From NCBI GenBank assembly GCA_937928665.1, contig CALFVM010000026.1, forward strand, positions 1-7,766: a DNA stretch of 7,766 nt, written 5' to 3'. Positions 1 to 5,293 of this stretch are shown here, piece by piece (the stretch's first letter is position 1; every line of letters starts with the position of its first letter). The notes under the pieces were generated by a model. That model searched no databases, was not told where the DNA came from, and worked only from the letters and a program-made list of their open reading frames with translations. The DNA is from an uncultured Candidatus Methylacidiphilales bacterium (GTDB taxonomy: Bacteria; Verrucomicrobiota; Verrucomicrobiia; Methylacidiphilales; CALFVM01). Made by a program: the position numbers and the translations under genes.

Positions 1-2
1 GG

Positions 3-161
3 TTGTGGCAGATTGCCTCCAGGCGGTGGCCGTGGCCCCTCGGGCTCGGCTGCGGACTCGGGCTGGCTTTGATCTTGTTCCTTTGGTTCCAACCGGTGAC
101 GCGTCGCGGGGACAATCACCGGCCCGCTTCCCCACCCCGCCAACAAAAGGTCGATCCATGA
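3..161 (+). CDS. C-terminal end of a membrane protein (partial, 5' end outside window)
   Basis: Reading frame 3 is open from the left edge for 52 codons and stops with TGA at 159-161. The visible part has a basic patch (Arg-Arg-Trp), then a hydrophobic stretch of about 18 residues rich in Leu, Gly and Ala ending in FLWF, which looks like a last transmembrane helix. A polar, Pro/Arg/Gln-rich tail of about 20 residues ending in VDP follows. The stop overlaps the start of the next gene as ATGA, so the two are probably translated together. Small CxxC proteins of the next gene's type often sit beside permeases of the ArsP/DUF318 family or other redox-linked membrane proteins, so a permease is one candidate. 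Too little of this protein is visible to name it. The frame and the overlap are seen directly; the function is not known. Confidence 0.6.
   Translation: MWQIASRRWPWPLGLGCGLGLALILFLWFQPVTRRGDNHRPASPPRQQKVDP
145..150 (+). promoter_or_regulatory. Ribosome binding site that fixes the redox protein start
   Basis: AAAAGG lies 7 bases before the ATG at 158. This supports that ATG over a GTG at position 5, from which the same frame is also open. The extra 51 residues from the GTG look like translated non-coding frame, and they overlap the better-supported membrane-protein tail. Confidence 0.55.
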
Positions 162-391
162 AAAAACTGCAAATCCTTGGCACCGGCTGTGCCAAATGTA
201 ACCAACTCACCCAAGTCACTCAGAAAGCGGCCGAAGAGCTTGGCCTGGCCTATGAATTGGAAAAGGTTACCGATCTGATGCGCTTTCCTGAATTCGGCGT
301 CATGATTACTCCCGCCCTGGTGGTCGATGGCACGGTGAAAGTTACCGGCCGGGTGCCGACGTTGGAAGAAGCCAAGACCTTGATCCGATAA
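158..391 (+). CDS. Small thioredoxin-fold protein, TM0996/MTH895 glutaredoxin-like family
   Basis: This 77-residue protein has a minimal thioredoxin/glutaredoxin fold. The opening strand MKKLQILG is followed by the active-site motif C11-A-K-C14. Later come the cis-proline segment V-M-I-T-P52 and the strand-turn ALVVDG, as in the redox-active disulfide protein 2 family. The length matches this family, which is usually about 75-80 residues. There is no signal peptide, so it should act in the cytosol as a thiol-disulfide carrier. Its in vivo partner is usually unknown in this family. The ATG at 158 is chosen because a good ribosome binding site precedes it, the family normally starts just before the first strand, and it overlaps the stop of the membrane protein upstream (ATGA). 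That overlap suggests the two work together, perhaps with the redox protein reducing or sensing a cysteine or metal site in the membrane partner. The partner role is inference; the family call is firm. Confidence 0.88.
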   Translation: MKKLQILGTGCAKCNQLTQVTQKAAEELGLAYELEKVTDLMRFPEFGVMITPALVVDGTVKVTGRVPTLEEAKTLIR

Positions 392-430
392 TGTTCCAAC
401 GGAGCAGACTCAATCCACGTGGCCATCAGC

Positions 431-2632
431 TCAGCCAGGGGATCCCCGCTGCAGAATCCCCGTGAGCCGATCGCGCAAGGCGGTGAACCGCTCGCCGGCC
501 GAGGCATTGCGCAGGCAAAGATGGAGTGCCTTGGGATCGCCGACGATCACGACCAGCTTCCGGCCACGGGTCACGGCTGTGTAGAGGAGGTTCCGTTGCA
601 AGAGCAGGAAGTGAGCGGTGGCTAGAGGAATGACGACGGCCGGGTATTCCGATCCCTGGGCCTTATGGACGGTGATGGCGTAGGCCGGCTGGAGTTCGTC
701 CAGCTCGCCATACTCGAACCCGACCGCGCGCCCGTCGAAGGTTGCGACGAGTTCTGCATTCACTTCATCCAGTCCTGTCACCAGGCCGATGTCGCCGTTG
801 AAAACGTCTTTGTCGTAGTTGTTCCGGGTTTGAATGACTTTGTCGCCCGGCCGGAAAACAACGCCGAACCGCTCGACCTGACCCACGCCGGGCTGGAGGG
901 GGTTGAGGGCTTCCTGCAGGCGCCGGTTTAATTCCCCGGTGCCGAGAGCACCCCGGTTCATGGGCGTGAGGACCTGGATATCAAGTTTCGGGTTCAGGCC
1001 GAACTTGTTCGGGATGCGGGAGGAAACGAAGTCGAGCACGGCTTCACCAATTCGTTCGGGCTCGGTCCGCTCGACAAAATAGAAGTCGGAGGACTCCCCC
1101 TTTCCCACCGGCTCAGGCGGTTCGCCGTGGAGGATGCGGTGGGCGGTGGTGACGATCCGGCTGGCGGCGGCCTGGCGAAAGACCTGGGTCAGCCGAGCGA
1201 TGGGCACGAGGCCGGAGGTGAGCAGGTCGCCGAGGACCGATCCAGGCCCGACGGAGGGGAGCTGATTGGGATCGCCGACCAGGACCAGATGGGCCTCGGG
1301 GGGGAAGGCCTTGAGGAAACGGCTCATCAACGGCACATCGATCATGGAGGCTTCATCGACCACTATCAGCCGGGGCCCGGCCGGAGGCAGGTCCTGGCCG
1401 TCCCGGTCCCGGCCGCCGAGCAGCCGATGAATGGTGGAAGCGCGCTGGCCGGTGGCTTCCTGCAATCGCTTGGCCGCCCGCCCGGTGGGTGCGCACAATG
1501 TCGCGGGGATTCCCGCTGAGGAGGCGATTTGCAGGAGGGTGTTGAGCACGGTGGTTTTGCCCACGCCGGGCCCGCCGGTGATGACGACCACCCGGTGGGT
1601 CAGGGCCAACCGGACGGCTTCGACTTGGCCCGGTGCCAGCGCGGTTTCCGTCGTTTGGCCGACCCGGCTGCGGGCGACGTCCATCTCCATGACGGGGAGG
1701 GTGGGCGGAGCGGAGGCGAGTGCGCGGAGGGTCTCGGCAATCCGGCACTCGCCTTCGCGCAGGTGAGGCAGAAACCACCAGCGTTCGCCCCGAACCGTTT
1801 CCGGGACCAGTTCGCCTCCGGCCTTCATCGTTTCGAGCGCATCCCAGATTAAGGCGCGGCCGATGCGGAGCAGGGCTTCGGTAGCGTCGAGGAGTGGATC
1901 ATCAGGCAGTGCGCAGTGGCCCTGACTGGTGGCGGCGAGCAACGCATGACGCAGCCCGGCCTGGAGACGGAACGGATCCTCCGGGCTGATGCCCAGTCGT
2001 CCGGCCAGATCATCGGCGGTTTTGAAGCCAATACCGGGAATGTCGGCGGCCAGGCGGTAGGGATTGGCGCGAATGACCTGGATGGCTTCATTTCCGTAGG
2101 TCTTGAAGATGCGGACCGCCCGGCTGGTGCCGAGGCCGTGGGTGTGGAGAAAGACCATGATGTCCCGGACGCCTTTTTGCTGTTCCCAGGCCGCCTTGAT
2201 CCGGGCCCGGCGGTCGGGGCCGATGCCGGGAACCTCTTCCAAACGTTTGGAATAGGCATCGATGATATCGAAAACTTCGGTCCCAAATCGGGCGACGAGC
2301 CGTTGGGCGTATTTCGGCCCGATCCCTTTGATCAGGCCGCTGGCGAGATATTTTTGCATCCCCTCGATGGAGGAAGGCTGGGCCAGCCGGACCCGTTCGG
2401 CGCGGAACTGACGCCCATGCTGGCGATCGGTTTGCCACCTGCCCTCAGCGTGCAGCCATTCGCCCGGCTGAATGGTGGCGGCCGTGCCGACGACGACCAT
2501 CGGTTCACGATGTTTTTCCGGGAGAACCCGGGCGACGAAAAAGCCGGTTTCCTCCGAGTGAAAGGTGACGTGTTCGACTTGGCCGGAAACCGATGCAGAA
2601 CCGGGCGCAGACGATTTCACCGCGAGAGACAC
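431..2632 (-). CDS. recD2: RecD2-type ATP-dependent 5'-3' DNA helicase
   Basis: This 733-residue protein matches the full-length RecD2 (YrrC) family of superfamily 1B helicases, which act in DNA repair without RecB and RecC. An N-terminal OB-like region spans about residues 15-85 (SGQVEHVTFHSEETGFFVARV). Helix-hairpin-helix repeats follow: KGIGPKYA near 102, VPGIGPDRR near 134 and IPGIGFKTADD near 198. The helicase core carries a Q-motif (LAPGQVEAV, about 332), Walker A GGPGVGKTT (353-361), motif Ia APTGRAAKRL (381-390), Walker B VDEASM (425-430), motif III GDPNQLPSVGPG (453-464), VHKAQGSEYPAVVIP (655-669) and LLYTAVTRGRK (682-692). All expected motifs are intact. The GTG at 2632 overlaps the end of ispE by 16 bases. 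A second GTG at 2620, which would overlap the ispE stop as GTGA and give 729 residues, is equally plausible. Neither has a clear ribosome binding site, so translation probably depends on ispE. The gene converges on the redox-protein gene to its left. Confidence 0.95.
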   Translation of the reverse strand: MSLAVKSSAPGSASVSGQVEHVTFHSEETGFFVARVLPEKHREPMVVVGTAATIQPGEWLHAEGRWQTDRQHGRQFRAERVRLAQPSSIEGMQKYLASGLIKGIGPKYAQRLVARFGTEVFDIIDAYSKRLEEVPGIGPDRRARIKAAWEQQKGVRDIMVFLHTHGLGTSRAVRIFKTYGNEAIQVIRANPYRLAADIPGIGFKTADDLAGRLGISPEDPFRLQAGLRHALLAATSQGHCALPDDPLLDATEALLRIGRALIWDALETMKAGGELVPETVRGERWWFLPHLREGECRIAETLRALASAPPTLPVMEMDVARSRVGQTTETALAPGQVEAVRLALTHRVVVITGGPGVGKTTVLNTLLQIASSAGIPATLCAPTGRAAKRLQEATGQRASTIHRLLGGRDRDGQDLPPAGPRLIVVDEASMIDVPLMSRFLKAFPPEAHLVLVGDPNQLPSVGPGSVLGDLLTSGLVPIARLTQVFRQAAASRIVTTAHRILHGEPPEPVGKGESSDFYFVERTEPERIGEAVLDFVSSRIPNKFGLNPKLDIQVLTPMNRGALGTGELNRRLQEALNPLQPGVGQVERFGVVFRPGDKVIQTRNNYDKDVFNGDIGLVTGLDEVNAELVATFDGRAVGFEYGELDELQPAYAITVHKAQGSEYPAVVIPLATAHFLLLQRNLLYTAVTRGRKLVVIVGDPKALHLCLRNASAGERFTALRDRLTGILQRGSPG

Positions 2633-3477
2633 CGGGTGACCACGGTGCGGGTCGATTCCCCCAACTCGGCCCGGGCGGTGACGGCGAGAGCTTCGGCCTC
2701 GGCCGGAGTTTCAAGCAGCGCAAAGACGGTGGCGCCGCTACCGCTCATCATGGCATCGAGCACGCCGGGCTGGTCGAGGAGCCATTCCTTGGTCGCGAGA
2801 ATCCAGAGATGTTTAGAAAAGACTGCCGGTTCCAGATCATTGACCGGGATCCGTTCCTCGGTGCTCCCGTCGGCCCGGCGGACCGTGAACCGGCTCCGGC
2901 CAGGCTGGCCGGGGCAGGGGTTGGCCGCGTAAGTTTGATAGGCCCACGGGGTGGAGACGCCCCACCCTGGATTGAGCAAAACAACCGCAGGAGCAGGGTC
3001 GAAGGTGACCGGCTCAACTTGTTCGCCCCGGCCCCGACACAGGGCGGGGCCGTCCTGCAGAAAAAAGTTTACGTCACTGCCCAGCGTGGCGCCGAGTTTT
3101 CCCAGGGCCGCGGCGTCGAGGCCCGTGCCCCAGATTTCGTTGCACCCGCGCAGGACGCAGGCCGCATTGCTGCTGCCTCCGGCGAGGCCGCCCCCGTGCG
3201 GGATGCGTTTGACCAGGTGGAGGCGGACCCCGCCCGGGTAACCGGTCGCCTCTTTGAGGAGGAGCGCGGCCCGGACCGCGAGGTTCTCCGGGCCGGTCGG
3301 GAGGTCGTGGGCACCCTCAATGGTGAGCGTGACCCCGTCGGGCGCGGGCTCGAACCGGACAAGGTCGTGGAGGTCGAGGGGGACCATGAGGGTTTCCAAC
3401 TCGTGAAAGCCGTCGGGTCGCCGGCCGAGGATTCGCAGGTCGAGGTTGATTTTGGCATGGGCGCGGCACTCGGTCAT
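2617..3477 (-). CDS. ispE: 4-diphosphocytidyl-2-C-methyl-D-erythritol kinase
   Basis: This cytosolic GHMP kinase of 286 residues phosphorylates 4-diphosphocytidyl-2-C-methylerythritol at the 2-hydroxyl, using ATP. It is the fourth enzyme of the MEP pathway to isopentenyl diphosphate. The substrate-binding start AHAKINLDLRILGRRPDGFHEL contains the conserved Lys (K9). The glycine-rich ATP loop PHGGGLAGGSSNAA lies at 93-106, the catalytic Asp (D135) in GSDVNFFLQDGPA, and the third GHMP motif MSGSGATVFAL at 244-254. Length is normal for the family. The ATG at 3477 is chosen because it places AKINL eight residues in, as in other IspE proteins. In-frame ATG (3507) and TTG (3519) codons upstream would add 10 or 14 residues with no family similarity. 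It is the first gene of a - strand pair with recD2 and is divergent from pyrF across 28 bases. No ribosome binding site stands out. Confidence 0.95.
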   Translation of the reverse strand: MTECRAHAKINLDLRILGRRPDGFHELETLMVPLDLHDLVRFEPAPDGVTLTIEGAHDLPTGPENLAVRAALLLKEATGYPGGVRLHLVKRIPHGGGLAGGSSNAACVLRGCNEIWGTGLDAAALGKLGATLGSDVNFFLQDGPALCRGRGEQVEPVTFDPAPAVVLLNPGWGVSTPWAYQTYAANPCPGQPGRSRFTVRRADGSTEERIPVNDLEPAVFSKHLWILATKEWLLDQPGVLDAMMSGSGATVFALLETPAEAEALAVTARAELGESTRTVVTRCLSR

Positions 3478-3510
3478 GGTAGGGTCAGTCGTTATCTCCC
3501 AAACCATGAC
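3473..3510. repeat. Imperfect inverted repeat spanning the ispE-pyrF start codons
   Basis: GTCATGGT (3473-3480) is the exact reverse complement of ACCATGAC (3503-3510). Inside these arms GGG (3482-3484) can pair with CCC (3498-3500), leaving a 13-base centre (3485-3497) and a small bulge. The left arm holds the ispE start codon on the - strand and the right arm holds the pyrF start codon on the + strand, so both genes begin in the same ACCATGAC context. The element could be a shared operator or a DNA hairpin. It could also just reflect two genes that happen to begin with the same Met-Thr codons. The repeat is seen directly; any function is inference. Confidence 0.45.
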
Positions 3511-3519
3511 ACGCGACAA
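3491..3519 (-). promoter_or_regulatory. Candidate promoter for ispE-recD2
   Basis: On the - strand, TTGTCG (3519-3514) and GATAAC (3496-3491) are 17 bases apart, each matching the sigma-70 consensus at four of six positions. Transcription would begin only a few bases before the ispE ATG, giving a nearly leaderless message. This would agree with the absence of a ribosome binding site. The -35 half would lie inside the first codons of pyrF. The match is weak and such pairs arise by chance. Confidence 0.25.
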
Positions 3520-4192
3520 TTTGATTCTGGCACTCGACGTTCCTTCCGACCGGGAAGCCTTGGCCTGGGTGGATCGTCTGGGTGGGCAGGTCGGTTATTT
3601 CAAAATCGGCCTGCAACTTTTCACTGCCTACGGCCCGGACTTGGTGCGGGAAGTGCGGGCCCGGGGTGGCCGGGTCTTCCTCGATTTGAAGCTCCACGAC
3701 ATTCCGAACACCGTGGCCAAAGCGGTCGAATCGGCCGGACCGCTGGACCTTTCCTTCCTCACCCTGCACGCCATCGGCGGGCGGGCGATGCTGGCCGAGG
3801 CCGCCCAGGCAGCAGCCGCGTTTCCTGGTCTGCAACTGCTGGCCGTCACCGTGCTGACCAGTTTGACCGAAGCCGACCTGGACGAACTCGGTTTCGATCA
3901 TTCGGCACTCGGCCTGGCCGCGCATCTCGGCCGCCTGGCGGAAAGTTCCGGAGTGCATGGTTTGGTTTGCTCTCCCCGCGAGGCCGAAGTGCTCCGGCGT
4001 GAGTTGCCTCAGGCCGTCCTTGTCACCCCTGGTGTCCGCCCGGCGGGTTCTGCTAGCGATGACCAGGCCCGCGTGGCCACGCCGGAGGAAGCTCTGGCGG
4101 CTGGAGCCAACCGCGTTGTCATTGGGCGTCCCATCCTCCGCGCGGCCGACCCGGAAGCTCTGCTCCGCCGTCTGTTGGAAACGGACCGATGA
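3506..4192 (+). CDS. pyrF: Orotidine 5'-phosphate decarboxylase
   Basis: This 228-residue cytosolic enzyme decarboxylates OMP to UMP, the last step of de novo pyrimidine synthesis. It is a TIM barrel of normal length for the short bacterial (type 1) form. Visible landmarks are LILALDVPS with D11, FKIGLQLF with K33, the catalytic Asp-Lys-Asp set in FLDLKLHDIPNTV (D60, K62, D65), TLHAIGG, the phosphate-binding TPGVRP (174-179) and VVIGRPI (204-210, R208). The ATG at 3506 is chosen because family members start a few residues before the first barrel strand. An in-frame ATG at 3476 would add ten residues and would face the ispE start codon. No ribosome binding site precedes 3506, so the message may be leaderless or nearly so. 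The stop lies 6 bases before the glycosyltransferase start, so pyrF probably heads the polysaccharide unit. The family assignment is firm; cotranscription is inferred from spacing. Confidence 0.96.
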   Translation: MTRDNLILALDVPSDREALAWVDRLGGQVGYFKIGLQLFTAYGPDLVREVRARGGRVFLDLKLHDIPNTVAKAVESAGPLDLSFLTLHAIGGRAMLAEAAQAAAAFPGLQLLAVTVLTSLTEADLDELGFDHSALGLAAHLGRLAESSGVHGLVCSPREAEVLRRELPQAVLVTPGVRPAGSASDDQARVATPEEALAAGANRVVIGRPILRAADPEALLRRLLETDR

Positions 4193-4198
4193 GGTGAT
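4191..4198 (+). promoter_or_regulatory. Ribosome binding site at the pyrF-glycosyltransferase junction
   Basis: GAGGTGAT is a perfect match to the usual 16S rRNA 3' end and overlaps the pyrF stop codon (4190-4192). It ends directly at the GTG at 4199, so the core GAGG sits only 4 bases from that start. This is rather close, but the next in-frame GTG (4214) is 19 bases from the core. The arrangement favours 4199 and lets ribosomes finishing pyrF restart on the next gene. Confidence 0.5.
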
Positions 4199-5293
4199 GT
4201 GAAGCAGGCTTCTGTGCGGCAGCAGGTTGTTTTGCTCAATCAATTCGTCCCGCCCGATCCGGCACCGACCGCACGGTTGGCGGCTGATTTGATTGGGGCG
4301 GTGCCGGAGATTGACTGGCGGCCGATCGGAACCGGGCGGGCATACCGGGCGCGCCGGGGCGGGTTTGCCCGGCGCCTGCTGGATGAGTGGGCCGACCTCC
4401 GGGCCATGGGCCGGGCGGTCCGGAGAGGGGGAAAGCCTGATGCCATTCTGGCGTTCAGCTCGCCGCCCATGTTGCTGGAAGAAGCGGCCCGGGCGGCCCG
4501 GAACCATGGGGTGCCGCTTCATCATTGGGTCCTTGATCTTTACCCGGACGTGGCGGTGGCGGTGAGCCAAATCCCCGCGCTGGCGGGCCGGTGGTTGGGA
4601 TGGCGGATGCGGCAGGCTCTGGAGAGTTGCGCATCGGTGACGGCGGTGGATGAGACGATGGCCGGGCGGATTGAACGGTGCTACGGCGTGCGGTGCGGGG
4701 TCTGTCGGCCCTGGCCGGAGGTGGTGAAGAAAGAAGCATTTCCCGGCTGGGCCGGCGTCCCGCACGATGCCCCGGTCTGGCTTTATTCAGGGAATCTGGG
4801 GAAGGCCCACGACGGGCGTTGTCTCTTGGAGATTCAGGCCCGGTTGGAAGAACGGAAGACACCGTGGTGGTTGGTGGTGCAGGGTGGCGGCCAAGGCTGG
4901 AGCGCGGGGCGGGAGGAAGCAGACCGGCGCGGGCTCCGGCAGTGTGTATTCGCCCCCTACGCGGCTGCGGGCCAACTTGGTGCGGCGGTGGACCGTGCCC
5001 TGGTGTGCGCGGCCACGCAGCGACCGGAGACGGCCGGGATGCTGTGGCCGAGCAAGGTGGCCGCTCTGGCTGAGCAGGCCCGGGCGGTTTTGTGGATCGG
5101 GCCGGGACTGGAAGGTGCCACGCATCCTTTGCGCGCGCGGTCAGGCGTCGGCGCCTTCTCGCCGGGACAGACGGAGGCGGCGGTGGAGTGGCTCGAAGCG
5201 ATCCGGCGCAGACCGCCTTCGGCACCGGAACCGAATAGGGTTGGCTTGCGCGAGGCAGGACTCGCATATTGGCGGGGAGTGTTGCTCCGATGA
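4199..5293 (+). CDS. Glycosyltransferase, GT4-like (WcaI/WbuB type)
   Basis: This 364-residue protein has the two-domain GT-B layout of colanic-acid or O-antigen glycosyltransferases. The N-terminal domain shows NQFVPPDPAPTARLAADL (14-31), the FSSPP strand (86-90) and WVLDLYPDVAVAV (110-122), a signature of the WcaI/WbuB group. The C-terminal nucleotide-sugar domain begins at about 190 with LYSGNLGKAHD (195-205). It continues through FAPYAAAGQLGAAVDRALV and ends with TAGMLWPSKVAALAEQARAVLWIGPG (278-303), equivalent to the usual G-x-x-VPSK region. It probably adds a sugar from a nucleotide donor to a lipid-linked acceptor on the inner face of the membrane. Donor and acceptor cannot be told from sequence. 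There is no signal peptide or clear membrane helix. The GTG start is supported by the adjoining ribosome binding site, with GTG 4214 as an alternative. The stop overlaps the next gene as ATGA. The C-terminal domain looks shorter and more divergent than in typical members (about 400 residues). Confidence 0.85.
   Translation: MKQASVRQQVVLLNQFVPPDPAPTARLAADLIGAVPEIDWRPIGTGRAYRARRGGFARRLLDEWADLRAMGRAVRRGGKPDAILAFSSPPMLLEEAARAARNHGVPLHHWVLDLYPDVAVAVSQIPALAGRWLGWRMRQALESCASVTAVDETMAGRIERCYGVRCGVCRPWPEVVKKEAFPGWAGVPHDAPVWLYSGNLGKAHDGRCLLEIQARLEERKTPWWLVVQGGGQGWSAGREEADRRGLRQCVFAPYAAAGQLGAAVDRALVCAATQRPETAGMLWPSKVAALAEQARAVLWIGPGLEGATHPLRARSGVGAFSPGQTEAAVEWLEAIRRRPPSAPEPNRVGLREAGLAYWRGVLLR
5274..5279 (+). 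promoter_or_regulatory. Ribosome binding site for the polyprenyl-phosphate transferase gene
   Basis: GGGGAG lies 10 bases before the ATG at 5290, inside the end of the glycosyltransferase gene. It supports 5290 over an in-frame TTG at 5269, which lies upstream of this site and would add seven residues with no hydrophobic character. Confidence 0.45.

Noticed and set aside
5..157. N-terminal extension of the redox protein from a GTG at position 5
   Set aside because: It has no similarity to the family, a good ribosome binding site precedes the ATG at 158, and the region is better explained as the tail of a membrane protein in another frame.
438..447. GGGGATCCCC palindrome as a terminator
   Set aside because: It lies inside the last codons of recD2, has no room for a loop without losing pairs, and is not followed by a T-run.
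1916..2932. Long + strand open frame (338 residues) antisense to recD2 and ispE
   Set aside because: It lies opposite two genes with complete catalytic motifs. Its composition (Gly, Asp, Arg, Ala-rich with no recognisable motif) is typical of a mirror frame in GC-rich coding DNA.
2593..4002. Long + strand open frame (469 residues) across ispE antisense and into pyrF out of frame
   Set aside because: It is antisense to ispE and then out of frame with pyrF. It shows no domain and has low-complexity Arg/Gly/Pro-rich sequence in its second half.
3485..4765. Long - strand open frame (426 residues) opposite pyrF and the glycosyltransferase
   Set aside because: It is the mirror of two well-supported genes, with Arg/His/Pro/Gln-rich sequence and no motif.
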